10,835 nt of DNA, taken from positions 1-10,835 of the forward strand of contig CAJOFW010000118.1 of the NCBI GenBank assembly GCA_905234005.1, read 5' to 3'. The position numbers were made by a program, and so were the translations under genes. This document shows positions 1-7,079 of this stretch, piece after piece (the stretch's first letter is position 1; every line of letters starts with the position of its first letter). The notes under the pieces are model-generated. The model did not search any database and had not been told where the DNA came from. It saw nothing but the letters and a program-made list of their open reading frames with translations. Source of the stretch: an uncultured Oscillospiraceae bacterium. GTDB taxonomy: Bacteria > Bacillota > Clostridia > Oscillospirales > Oscillospiraceae.

Positions 1-53
1 GAGCGATCATAACGGTTTGTGGTATGGCATGGAGGCCCCGCTTCACCTTTGCC

Positions 54-980
54 TCAGGACAGGGGCGGCCCCAGCCTGGACAGGGCGTCGTTGAACCAGT
101 CGGGCAGGTCGATCCAGAGCGAGACGGGCTTGCCGGTGCGGGGGTGGATGAAGCGCAGGCCCCGGGCGTGCAGGCACTGGGTATCGAGGCCCTTGTCGCG
201 GCGGCCGCCGTAGACCGTGTCGCCGAGCAGCGGGTGACCGATGTGCGCCATGTGTACGCGTATCTGGTGGGTGCGGCCCGTCTCGAGGCGGCAGCGGATG
301 TGCGTGTAGCGTTCGTAGCGGGCGACGACCTCCCAGTGTGTGACGGCGGGGCGGGAATTCCGGTCGGTGACGGCCATGCGCTGGCGGTTTTTCGGGTCGC
401 GGCCGATCGGCGCGTCGACGGTGCCGCCGTCGTTTTTGAAGCCGCCGTGGACGACCGCGTCATACACGCGGGACAGCGACCGATCCTTGAGCTGCGCCGA
501 GAGCGCGGCGTGGGCGGCGTCGTTTTTCGCGGCGATGATGAGGCCGCTTGTGTCCTTGTCGATGCGGTGGACGATGCCGGGGCGCTTCTCGCCGCCGACG
601 CCGGAAAGCGATTCGCCGCAGTGGGCGAGCAGCGCGTTCACGAGCGTGCCGTCCGGGTGACCCGGCGCGGGGTGGACGACAAGGCCCCGCGGCTTGTTCA
701 CGACGATCACGTCGCCGTCCTCGTATACGACGTCGAGCGGGATGTCCTGCGCGGTGACGGCGGCGTCGACCGGCTCCGGCAGCGTCACGGCGAACACGTC
801 GCCGGGCCGCGTCCGGTAGTTTTTGCGGACGGGGACGCCGTCCATTGTGACGCGGCCGTCCTCGATCAGGCGGACGGCCGCGTTCCGGCTGCGTATCTCG
901 GGCGCACGGCCCAGCAGAGCGTCGATCCTGTCGCCGCCCTCCGGGGCCGTGATGTGTATGCGCTGTTCCATTTGGATCAT
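54..980 (-). CDS. rluD: RluA/RluD-family 23S rRNA pseudouridine synthase
   Basis: The 308-residue product isomerises uridines to pseudouridine in structured RNA, probably in 23S rRNA, in the cytoplasm. An N-terminal S4 RNA-binding domain (about residues 17-65) includes RIDALL and AVRLIEDGRVTMDG. The RluA catalytic core follows, with VVNKPRGLVVHP (93-104) and the signature HRIDKDTSGL, whose Asp141 is the expected catalytic residue. The C-terminal part has GRTHQIRVHMAHIGHPLLGD, typical of the family. The length matches RluD/YlyB. The ATG at 980 lies 8 nt after the likely lspA stop; a second ATG at 971 is possible. Neither has a clear Shine-Dalgarno sequence, which suggests translational coupling to lspA. 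As written, the lspA frame also runs into this gene; see lspA. The lspA-rluD pairing matches Bacillus lspA-ylyB. The family is certain; the exact modified uridines are inferred from homologues. Confidence 0.93.
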   Translation of the reverse strand: MIQMEQRIHITAPEGGDRIDALLGRAPEIRSRNAAVRLIEDGRVTMDGVPVRKNYRTRPGDVFAVTLPEPVDAAVTAQDIPLDVVYEDGDVIVVNKPRGLVVHPAPGHPDGTLVNALLAHCGESLSGVGGEKRPGIVHRIDKDTSGLIIAAKNDAAHAALSAQLKDRSLSRVYDAVVHGGFKNDGGTVDAPIGRDPKNRQRMAVTDRNSRPAVTHWEVVARYERYTHIRCRLETGRTHQIRVHMAHIGHPLLGDTVYGGRRDKGLDTQCLHARGLRFIHPRTGKPVSLWIDLPDWFNDALSRLGPPLS

Positions 981-988
981 GCGGCCGC

Positions 989-1868
989 TCAGCGGAATTC
1001 GTTCAGAATGTCGTCGAGGGTGAACTCCTCGCCCTCCGCCTCGTAGACGGCCGGCTCCTCGGCGGGCCACAGGGGCGCGGGGTCGGGCGCGGGCGACGGC
1101 TCCGGGACGGACGCGGGCGCGGGCGTCGGCGCGGACGCCGACTCCGCCGGGGGACGGGCGCACCGACGCCGGGGCCGAGGCGATCGCGCCGAACTCCCAC
1201 TCGGAGAACGGCTCGTTCGGATCGACGGCGCGAAGCTCGTCGGCGAGGGACTTGTGTTCGCCGCGTTCGGGCGCGGCGGCGGGCTTTTCGGCCTTCGCCT
1301 GCTTTTCGGCCTTGGCCTGCTTTTCGGCGAGCTTCGCGGCCTTTTTCTGTTCGCGGCGGCGGACAAATTCGGGGGCGTTGGCCTCCCGGACGGCCTCCGG
1401 CTCCCGGTAGAGGATGAGATGCAGGCAGAACAGCACGCCGCAGACCGTGATGAATATGTCGGCCACGTTGAACACGGGGAACGAGAACGGCCTGCCGAGC
1501 ACGCTGAACTCAAACTCGAACATATCCACGACGTAGCCGTACAGCACGCGGTCGATGCAGTTGCCGATCGCGCCGGCGGCGATGAGCACCGCGAGCCACC
1601 GGCCGAACCGGGTGTGGATGACCTCACGGTTCATGAGGACGATGATCACGACGACGAACGCCGCCGATATCAGCGCCAGCACCCAGCGGGCGTCCTGCAT
1701 GATGCCGAAGGCCGCGCCGTAGTTGTGGACGTTCGTCGCGTGGAGGAAGCCGGGGATGAGCGGGACGCAGTCGGCCCCGACGGCCCCGAGCAGGATGTTT
1801 TTGGTGGTCCAGAGCTTGACCGCCTGGTCCGCGATGAGAACCAGCACGGCGACGATCGCGTAGAGCAA
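989..1868 (-). CDS. lspA: Signal peptidase II (lipoprotein signal peptidase), frame-disrupted, with a long C-terminal tail
   Basis: This is the membrane aspartyl protease that removes signal peptides from diacylated prolipoproteins. Residues 1-155 are a normal LspA with about four hydrophobic segments. They contain NYGAAFG (49-55), GNCIDRVLYGYVVD (102-115) and FPVFNVAD (130-137); Asp115 and Asp137 are the expected catalytic pair. The TTG start at 1868 is chosen because GGGAGGG sits 7 nt upstream and the first helix follows at once. A Lys/Ala/Glu-rich tail of about 135 residues, absent from typical LspA (150-170 residues), follows. The frame is disturbed near the G5 run at 1149-1153. As written it turns Arg-rich and continues in frame into rluD. 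Dropping one base gives a Pro/Ala/Glu-rich segment ending EEFTLDDILNEFR and a TGA at 989-991, about 292 residues in total. I read this as one gene with a homopolymer indel (sequencing error or real mutation). It follows ileS by 59 nt. Confidence 0.88.
1149..1153. other. Homopolymer G5 run, probable site of the lspA frameshift
   Basis: On the coding (minus) strand this is C5 within CCGTCCCCCGGCGGAG. Reading it as C4 joins the natural upstream frame (ending SEWEFGAIASAPAS) to the natural downstream frame (SASAPTPAPAS and on to DDILNEFR). The exact base is not certain. The crossover could lie a few codons either side, because both frames are Pro/Ala/Arg-rich here. Confidence 0.6.
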
Positions 1869-1927
1869 AGCAAAACCCTCCCAAAAGGAATATGTTCAGA
1901 CGCAGTTATGAAGGCGGCGGGGAACGG

Positions 1928-4738
1928 TCAAACGTTCTTGAGCGCTCCGGCGCAGCGGGCGCAGAGAGCGGGGTGGTCGGGGTCCTGGCCGACGGTCGGG
2001 GTGTGCGTCCAGCAGCGGGCACACTTCGGGGCCTCCGAGGGGGCGACCTCGATCGTCACGCCGGGGAACTCCGTGCCGGCCCAGCCCTCGCCGGGCTCGT
2101 CCGTAAGCTCCACCTCCGAGACGATGAAGAACGCCTCGAGGTGCTGGCTGCGGACGCGGCTCATCGCGTCCCTCGCCTCGTCGCCGACGTGGATCGTGAG
2201 CTTGGCGTCGAGCGGCTTGCCGATCAGCTTGTCGGCGCGGGCAAGCTCGAGGGCCTTGTTCACGTCGCCGCGCAGACGCAGGCTCTCGTCCCAGAACTGT
2301 TCGTCGGCCTCGGAGAGCTTCCACGCCCCGTCCACGGCGGGCATATCGTTCAGCATGACGTTCCGGGCGTCCTCGGCGGGGGTGTGGGGCATGGCGAGCC
2401 AGATCTCGTCGGCGGTGTAGGCGAGGATCGGGGCGAGCAGACGCACCATCGCGTCGAGCACGAGCCACATCGCCGACTGCGAGCTGCGGCGCGGCAGACT
2501 GGCCGGGGCCTCGCAGTAGAGGCGGTCCTTCACGATGTCGAGGTAGATGTTCGACATGTCGACGACGCAGAAGTTGTGGATCGCGTACGTCACCTGCCAG
2601 AACTCGTATTTCTCATACGAGGCGAGGCATTTTTCGATGAGGGCGGCGCAGCGTGAAAGCGCCCAGCGGTCGGGCGGCAGCATGTCGCCGACGGCGACCA
2701 TGTCGGCGGCGGGGTCGAAGCCGTCGAGGTTGCCGAGGATGAAGCGGGCGGTGTTGCGGATCTTGAGGTATTTGTCCGAGAGCTGCTTGAAGATCGCGTC
2801 CGACGCGCGCATATCGAGCCGGAAATCGGCGCTGGCGGCCCAGAGGCGGCAGAGATCGGCGCCGTATTTTTTGATGACGTCCTCGGGGGCGATGCCGTTG
2901 CCGAGGCTCTTGTGCATGGCCCTGCCCTCGCCGTCAACGGTCCAGCCGTGGCAGAGGACGCTGCGGTACGGGGCCTCGCCGCGCACGGCGACGGCGGTGA
3001 GAAGGCTCGACTGGAACCAGCCCCGGAACTGGTCGCCGCCCTCGAGATAGAGGTCGGCCGGCCACACGGCGGGGGCGTCAAGCTCCATCGACGCGATGTG
3101 GGTGGAGCCGGAATCGAACCAGCCGTCGAGCGTGTCGGTCTCCTTTTCGGTGACCGCGCCGCCGCAGTGCGGGCAGACGAACCCGGCGGGCAGAAGGTCG
3201 GCGGCGGGCAGATCGAACCACGCGTTCGAGCCGTCCCTTCCGAACACGGCGGACACGGACTCGATCGTCTCGGGCGTGCAGACGGGCTTGCCGCAGTCGG
3301 CGCAGTAGAATACCGGGATCGGCAGACCCCAGCGGCGCTGACGGCTGATGCACCAGTCGGCGCGCTCGCGGATCATGCTCTCCATGCGGTCGCCGCCCCA
3401 CTCGGGGTTCCATTTTACCTTGCGGGCGGCGCGGACGGCGTCCTCCTTGAACGCGTCGACCGAGCAGAACCACTGGTCGGTGGCGCGGTAGAGGATCGGG
3501 CTTTTGCAGCGCCAGCAGTGGGCGTACTGGTGGGTGATCGTCTCGCTCGCGAGCAGCGCGCCGCAGGCGAGGAGGTCGGCGAAGATTTTGTTGTTGGCCT
3601 CGTCGGTCGTCAGGCCCTCGTAGGGGCCGGCCAGCTCGTTCATGCGGCCCCGGTCGTCGACCGGGACGACGATGCCGATGTCGGTCAGGCCGGCGGCGTC
3701 GTATTTGCGGCAGACCTCGTAGTCCTCCTGGCCGTGGCCGGGCGCGGTGTGGACGCAGCCGGTGCCGGCGTCGAGCGTGACGTGGTCGCCGAGGATGACG
3801 ACGCTGTCGCGGTCGAACAGCGGGTGACGGGCGGTCATCAGCTCAAAATCGCTGCCCTTCAGCTCGGCGAGGATCTCCAGCTCCCCGAGGGCGGCGGCCT
3901 TCTGTACCTCCTCCATGCGGCCGCGGGCGAGGATGTACACCTCGCCGTTCTGCTGGCGGGCGAGGACGTAGTCGAGGTCGGCGTTCAGGCAGATGGCGAG
4001 GTTGCCGGGGATCGTCCACGTCGTCGTCGTCCAGATGACGAAATACAGCTCGTTTAAGTCGCAGTACGGCGAGAGCTTCCCCTTGTCGTCCGCGACGCGG
4101 AATTTCACGTAGATCGACTGGCACTCGTCGTCGGAGTATTCGATCTCCGCCTCGGCGAGGGCGGTCTCGTCCTTCGGGCACCAGTAGACGGGCTTCTTGC
4201 CCTTGTAGATGTAGCCCTTGTCGTACATCCGCCCGAAGACCCTGACCTCCTCGGCCTCGAACTTCGGATCCATCGTGCGGTAGGGATGATCCCAGTCGCC
4301 GAGCACGCCGAGACGCCTGAAGCTCGTGCGCTGTACGTCGAGGTAGTGCTCGGCGTAGGCGTGGCAGGCGGAGCGGAATTCGGACACGCTCATGGCCTTG
4401 TGGTTGAGCTTCTGCTCCTTGATGATCGCGGATTCGATGGGCATGCCGTGGTTGTCCCAGCCCGGGGTATACGGGGCGTTGAAGCCGGTCATGCTCTTAT
4501 AGCGGACGATGAAGTCCTTGAGGCACTTGTTCAGGCCGGTGCCCATGTGGATGTTGCCGTTTGAGAACGGGGGGCCGTCGTGCAGGATGAAGAGGGGCCT
4601 GCCCTCGTTCTTTTTGAGGATTTCGTGGTAGAGGTCAAGCTCCTCCCACGCCTTGAGCATCTCCGGCTCCCGCTTGGGCAGTCCGGCGCGCATGGGGAAC
4701 GCTGTCTTCGGAAGGTTGACGGTTTTGTTGTAATCCAT
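1928..4738 (-). CDS. ileS: Isoleucyl-tRNA synthetase
   Basis: The 936-residue cytoplasmic class I enzyme charges tRNA-Ile and edits mischarged valine. The Rossmann core begins with DGPPFSNGNIHMGT; the HIGH signature is HMGT at 64-67, followed by PGWDNHGMPIE. The editing (CP1) domain shows WTTTTWTIPGNLA (236-248) and TGCVHTAPGHGQEDY (326-340). A CxxC pair (479, 482) and CPHC (522-525) surround the next part of the core. The KMSKS loop reads AMHKS (607-611), in GRAMHKSLGN. An anticodon-binding helical domain follows. The C-terminus carries a zinc knuckle with Cys906, Cys909, Cys926 and Cys929. The ATG at 4738 has AGGAGA upstream at a long spacing (about 12 nt). The position between divIVA and lspA matches Bacillus. 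Both class signatures are variant, but every other domain is intact, so I expect a functional enzyme of a particular Clostridia-type IleS subgroup. Confidence 0.97.
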   Translation of the reverse strand: MDYNKTVNLPKTAFPMRAGLPKREPEMLKAWEELDLYHEILKKNEGRPLFILHDGPPFSNGNIHMGTGLNKCLKDFIVRYKSMTGFNAPYTPGWDNHGMPIESAIIKEQKLNHKAMSVSEFRSACHAYAEHYLDVQRTSFRRLGVLGDWDHPYRTMDPKFEAEEVRVFGRMYDKGYIYKGKKPVYWCPKDETALAEAEIEYSDDECQSIYVKFRVADDKGKLSPYCDLNELYFVIWTTTTWTIPGNLAICLNADLDYVLARQQNGEVYILARGRMEEVQKAAALGELEILAELKGSDFELMTARHPLFDRDSVVILGDHVTLDAGTGCVHTAPGHGQEDYEVCRKYDAAGLTDIGIVVPVDDRGRMNELAGPYEGLTTDEANNKIFADLLACGALLASETITHQYAHCWRCKSPILYRATDQWFCSVDAFKEDAVRAARKVKWNPEWGGDRMESMIRERADWCISRQRRWGLPIPVFYCADCGKPVCTPETIESVSAVFGRDGSNAWFDLPAADLLPAGFVCPHCGGAVTEKETDTLDGWFDSGSTHIASMELDAPAVWPADLYLEGGDQFRGWFQSSLLTAVAVRGEAPYRSVLCHGWTVDGEGRAMHKSLGNGIAPEDVIKKYGADLCRLWAASADFRLDMRASDAIFKQLSDKYLKIRNTARFILGNLDGFDPAADMVAVGDMLPPDRWALSRCAALIEKCLASYEKYEFWQVTYAIHNFCVVDMSNIYLDIVKDRLYCEAPASLPRRSSQSAMWLVLDAMVRLLAPILAYTADEIWLAMPHTPAEDARNVMLNDMPAVDGAWKLSEADEQFWDESLRLRGDVNKALELARADKLIGKPLDAKLTIHVGDEARDAMSRVRSQHLEAFFIVSEVELTDEPGEGWAGTEFPGVTIEVAPSEAPKCARCWTHTPTVGQDPDHPALCARCAGALKNV

Positions 4739-4773
4739 GGGTGTTCTATGTCTCCTGTATCAGTATCCTGTCA

Positions 4774-4795
4774 GCCGATTTTATCGGCGTTTTTT
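4774..4795 (+). terminator. Small intrinsic-terminator-like hairpin in the ileS leader (plus-strand polarity)
   Basis: A perfect 6-bp stem (GCCGAT / ATCGGC) with a TTT loop is followed by G and six T on the plus strand, so it would stop plus-strand (antisense) transcription coming out of ileS. On the minus strand the same hairpin forms without a trailing U-run, 17 nt before the ileS ribosome binding site, where it could affect translation. The stem is short, so either role is tentative. Confidence 0.4.
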
Positions 4796-4825
4796 CAAGC
4801 TCGGACGCGCCGCTGCGCGGGCGTT

Positions 4826-4854
4826 TATATATAGCCCACACGGGCGGAGCGCAA
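4826..4854 (-). promoter_or_regulatory. Possible sigma-A-type promoter for ileS-lspA-rluD
   Basis: On the minus strand TTGCGC (4854-4849) is followed after 17 bp by TATATA (4831-4826), inside TATATATAA. This AT stretch stands out in a G+C-rich gap. The -35 box falls inside the preceding hairpin, which weakens the call. The distance to the ileS start allows a leader of roughly 80 nt. Confidence 0.35.
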
Positions 4855-4871
4855 TGGCGTCGCTCCGCCCG
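4841..4871 (-). terminator. Strong hairpin after divIVA, candidate terminator
   Basis: This is a perfect 11-bp inverted repeat (CGGGCGGAGCG / CGCTCCGCCCG) around a 9-nt loop, starting about 40 nt after the divIVA stop. The stem is very stable, but no T-run follows on the minus strand, so it may be an inefficient terminator, an RNA-protecting 3' hairpin, or part of the ileS leader. Confidence 0.45.
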
Positions 4872-4910
4872 TTGAGGCGATGATGGCTGCGTCGGTTATG
4901 GGCGCGTGGG

Positions 4911-5741
4911 TCAGATGTCGTCGTCGAAGCGGAAGTCGTCGAAGCTGCGCTTTTTGCGCAGGGCGGAATCCTCCCCGAAGCGGCGGGTAGGCTCCTCCTC
5001 CTCGGCGGGGATGCTCGTATCGACGATCAGCGGCTCGTCCGGCTCCTCGAGCGCCGCCTTCTCGATGGTGTCCTCGATGGATTTGACGGTCTCGTTCATC
5101 TCGCGCTCGCGGTCGGTGAGCGGGGCCTCCTCCGGCTCCGGCTCCGGCTCCGGCGCGGGCGCGGACACAGACACGGGCGCGGACACGGGCGCGGGCGTAT
5201 AGACCGGCGCGGCGGCGGGCGCGGCGGGGGCCGGAGCGGGCGCGGGGGCCGGCTCCTCGGCTCTTGCGGCGGGCGCGTCGTCGCCGCCGACAAGCGCCAT
5301 GCGGCTGAGCTTTTCGTAGAATTCGATCTGCTTCTCGCAGACGATGCGCATATGCTCGAAGAATTTCGTCGTGGCCTTCTTGGCCTCGGCGAGCTTGGCC
5401 TCCTCGTTGGCGATGCCGTCGGTGGCGCGGCGTGTGATGCGCTCGGCGGACTCGCGGGCGTCGGCCACGATCGAATCGGCGCGGCTCTGCGCCTCGCTCT
5501 CGATCTGGTTGCCCGTCTGCTGGGCGGAGAGCAGCGCAAGGCGGATGGAGTCCTCGTTGTGGCGGTACTCCTCGACCTTCTCGACGAGCACGCGCATTTT
5601 GCTGCGCATCGTGGCGGCCTCCTTCGTCAGCGTCGCGAGATCGGCCGCGACCTGATCGAGGAAATCGTCCACCTGCGCCATATTATACCCGTTGAAGGCC
5701 TTTTCAAATGTTTTTTCGCGAATATCCTGTGCGGTAATCAT
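4911..5741 (-). CDS. divIVA: DivIVA-domain cell division / septum-site protein
   Basis: DivIVA-type proteins bind curved membrane at poles and septa and recruit partners. The N-terminal DivIVA domain is clear: MITAQDIREKTFEKAFNGY (1-19) followed by VDDFLDQV (24-31), with the conserved Phe, Gly-Tyr and Val-Asp-x-Phe positions. A long alpha-helical coiled-coil region rich in Glu, Ala and Arg runs to about residue 150. Then comes a Pro/Ala low-complexity linker (PAPAPAPAAPAAAP and a PEPEPEPEE run), an acidic helix, and a basic/acidic end, KKRSFDDFRFDDDI. At 276 residues it is longer than Bacillus DivIVA, mainly because of the linker and tail. The ATG at 5741 has AAGGGG about 7 nt upstream. It lies 50 nt after sepF, matching the division cluster of other Firmicutes. 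The ylmG and ylmH genes that often sit between them are absent. Confidence 0.93.
   Translation of the reverse strand: MITAQDIREKTFEKAFNGYNMAQVDDFLDQVAADLATLTKEAATMRSKMRVLVEKVEEYRHNEDSIRLALLSAQQTGNQIESEAQSRADSIVADARESAERITRRATDGIANEEAKLAEAKKATTKFFEHMRIVCEKQIEFYEKLSRMALVGGDDAPAARAEEPAPAPAPAPAAPAAAPVYTPAPVSAPVSVSAPAPEPEPEPEEAPLTDREREMNETVKSIEDTIEKAALEEPDEPLIVDTSIPAEEEEPTRRFGEDSALRKKRSFDDFRFDDDI
5130..5153. repeat. Hexanucleotide tandem repeat (CTCCGG x4) in divIVA
   Basis: Four perfect CTCCGG units encode the Pro-Glu repeat of the DivIVA linker on the minus strand. The adjoining GGCGCGGGCGCGGACAC-like stretch (about 5153-5200) is also low complexity. Unit gain or loss would keep the frame. Confidence 0.8.
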
Positions 5742-5791
5742 ATCATTCCCCTTGCCCTTTATAGGTTACTGTATTTGTATCGGTATACGGC

Positions 5792-6298
5792 TTATATGTA
5801 GACGCCGTTGTTTTCCAGCTCGTCGATCAGGTCGCCCATGATGTCCACGTCGTAGGGCGTGATGATGTAGGTGTTGATCGCGACCTTTTTGATCTTGCCG
5901 TCGATGGCGAAGGCGACGCCGGAGAGGAAGTCCACGAGGCGGCGGGCGACGTCCTTGTTCGTCGTCTCGAGGTTCATGACGACGGTGCGGCGCTCGCGCA
6001 GATGCGTCGCGATCTCGGCGGCCTGCTCAAAGCGCTCGGGCTTCGAGAGGATGACCTGCACGGCGGCGGTGGTGTTGATCTTCACGACCTTGTTGTCCCG
6101 GCGGGGAGCGGCGCGCTCCGGCGCCGGCTCGTCCGCGGGGGCCGACACGGTTTCCGGGCGGGAGGCCGGGCGGCGCTCCGGCCGGATCGGTATGGCGGCC
6201 GGCTCGTCGTCATAGGATGCGGCGGGGCTGTCGAAGTAGTCGTCCTCGTCCTCGTCGTATGTCTTTGTCAGCTTTTTCAGCTCGTCAAGAAAACCCAT
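5792..6298 (-). CDS. sepF: SepF cell division protein (FtsZ membrane anchor)
   Basis: SepF binds the FtsZ C-terminus and tethers the Z-ring to the membrane. The 168-residue product begins with MGFLDELKKLTK, an amphipathic helix of the kind that inserts into membrane. An acidic, proline-rich linker (about 13-67) and the globular SepF domain (about 68-168) follow. The domain includes VVKINTTAAVQVILSKPERF, VVMNLETTNKDVARRLVDFL and SGVAFAIDGKIKKVAINTYI. An earlier in-frame ATG at 6316 overlaps the yggS stop. I chose 6298 because AGGAGG lies 6 nt upstream of it and because the membrane helix must be N-terminal. It lies 14 nt after yggS, so co-transcription and coupling are likely. Confidence 0.96.
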   Translation of the reverse strand: MGFLDELKKLTKTYDEDEDDYFDSPAASYDDEPAAIPIRPERRPASRPETVSAPADEPAPERAAPRRDNKVVKINTTAAVQVILSKPERFEQAAEIATHLRERRTVVMNLETTNKDVARRLVDFLSGVAFAIDGKIKKVAINTYIITPYDVDIMGDLIDELENNGVYI

Positions 6299-6312
6299 TG
6301 TCTGCCTCCTGC

Positions 6313-7008
6313 TCATGTATAATTCCGGGGACCGAAGATAAACGAACCGACGCGGACCATGTTCGCGCCCTGCTTTATCGCGTCCTCATAATCGTCTGAC
6401 ATGCCCATGGACAGAAAGTCCATGCTGACATTATCGTATTTTTTTGCATTATTGTCAATATAAAGGTGATACATTTTGGGAAAATACGCTCTGGAATTTT
6501 CTTCCGGCGGGATGGCCATGAGGCCGCGGACGCGCACGCCCTTCAGCCCGGACGCCGCCGCGAGAAGCTCGGGCACCGCCTCGGGCGGTATGCCGCTCTT
6601 CGCCGCCTCCCCGCCGATGTTCACCTCGAGCAGGACGTCCTGCGTCACGCCGAGGGCGGCGGCTCTCGCGGCGATCAGCGCAAGAAGCCGCTCCGAGTCG
6701 ACCGACTGGATGAGCGATACACGCCCGGCGACGTATTTGACCTTGTTCGTCTGGAGCCTGCCGATGATGTGTACGTCCGCGCCGTCGTAGGCCCCGGCGG
6801 CGGATTTGTCGCGAAACTCCTGCACGTAGTTCTCGCCGATGACCGTAAGCCCCGCCGCGACGGCGCGGCGCACAAGCTCCGCGGGCTTTGTCTTCGCGAC
6901 GCCGACAAGCGTCACGTCCCGTCCGTTCGCGGCGGACGCCACGCGTTCGCGGACGATCGCTATGCGTTCCTCAAGGGTTGTCTCCATGGCCTGCTCCTTC
7001 GCTGTCAT
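6313..7008 (-). CDS. yggS: YggS/YlmE-family PLP-binding homeostasis protein
   Basis: This fold type III PLP protein of the PLPBP family buffers pyridoxal phosphate and has no established catalytic activity. The 231-residue product has VGVAKTKP (35-42), with Lys39 the expected PLP lysine. It also has GENYVQEF, HIIGRLQTNKVKY, EVNIGGEAAKSG, GLMAIPP and the C-terminal phosphate-binding region LSMGMSDDYEDAIKQGANMVRVGS. Two starts are possible. ATG 7008 has GGAGG 5 nt upstream, inside the 44-nt repeat shared with the hlyD-like gene. ATG 6987 has AAGGAG 6 nt upstream and would give 224 residues. Both lengths suit the family. Just upstream of sepF is the usual position in Firmicutes (ylmE-ylmF). The segment 6395-6490 is clearly more AT-rich than the rest of the gene, but encodes conserved family sequence. 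Confidence 0.94.
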   Translation of the reverse strand: MTAKEQAMETTLEERIAIVRERVASAANGRDVTLVGVAKTKPAELVRRAVAAGLTVIGENYVQEFRDKSAAGAYDGADVHIIGRLQTNKVKYVAGRVSLIQSVDSERLLALIAARAAALGVTQDVLLEVNIGGEAAKSGIPPEAVPELLAAASGLKGVRVRGLMAIPPEENSRAYFPKMYHLYIDNNAKKYDNVSMDFLSMGMSDDYEDAIKQGANMVRVGSFIFGPRNYT

Positions 7009-7048
7009 GCTGCCCTCCGATGAAAGGCTTTGTTTTGTTACCCGGCGC
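7005..7048 (-). repeat. 44-nt start-site repeat, copy A (yggS)
   Basis: On the minus strand the copy runs from a GCGCCGGGTAAC block through AAAACAAAGCCTTTCATCGG to GGAGGGCAGCATGA. It therefore spans the Shine-Dalgarno sequence and the ATG at 7008. It matches copy B at 8579-8622 at 37 of 44 positions without gaps. Confidence 0.85.
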
Positions 7049-7057
7049 GCCGCCGGG
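7041..7057. repeat. G+C-rich inverted repeat upstream of yggS
   Basis: A perfect 7-bp stem (CCCGGCG / CGCCGGG) with a CGC loop lies between the hlyD-like stop and yggS. It partly overlaps copy A of the 44-nt repeat. No T-run follows on the minus strand, so I do not call it a terminator. Confidence 0.6.
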
Positions 7058-7079
7058 ACGGGCGTACCGGCGCGGATGC

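Noticed and set aside
1..53. Start of another gene after rluD (ATG at 30, GTG at 46 or ATG at 10 on the minus strand)
   Set aside because: The ATG at 30 meets a stop after seven codons. The others have too little sequence to judge before the window ends.
24..1046. Long plus-strand open frame of 340 codons opposite rluD
   Set aside because: It lies antisense to a clear RluD, has a Val/Asp/Arg/Ala-rich shadow composition and no ribosome binding site or recognisable domain. G+C-rich genes commonly leave such open antisense frames.
54..1868. A genuine LspA-RluD fusion protein
   Set aside because: The joining segment is an Arg-rich out-of-frame translation, while the alternate frame gives natural composition, a clean stop and a normal gene spacing to rluD.
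2912..4057. 381-codon plus-strand open frame opposite ileS
   Set aside because: It is fully antisense to conserved IleS domains and is a codon-bias shadow.
5742..5791. Promoter for divIVA using TATAAA just before its ribosome binding site
   Set aside because: A start point about 7 nt after that box would fall at or beyond the Shine-Dalgarno sequence, and no -35 box is visible.
6406..6424. 7-bp hairpin CATGGAC-AGAAA-GTCCATG inside yggS
   Set aside because: It encodes the conserved SMDFLSMGM motif of YggS proteins; the symmetry follows from repeated Ser-Met/Met-Asp codons and is mid-gene.
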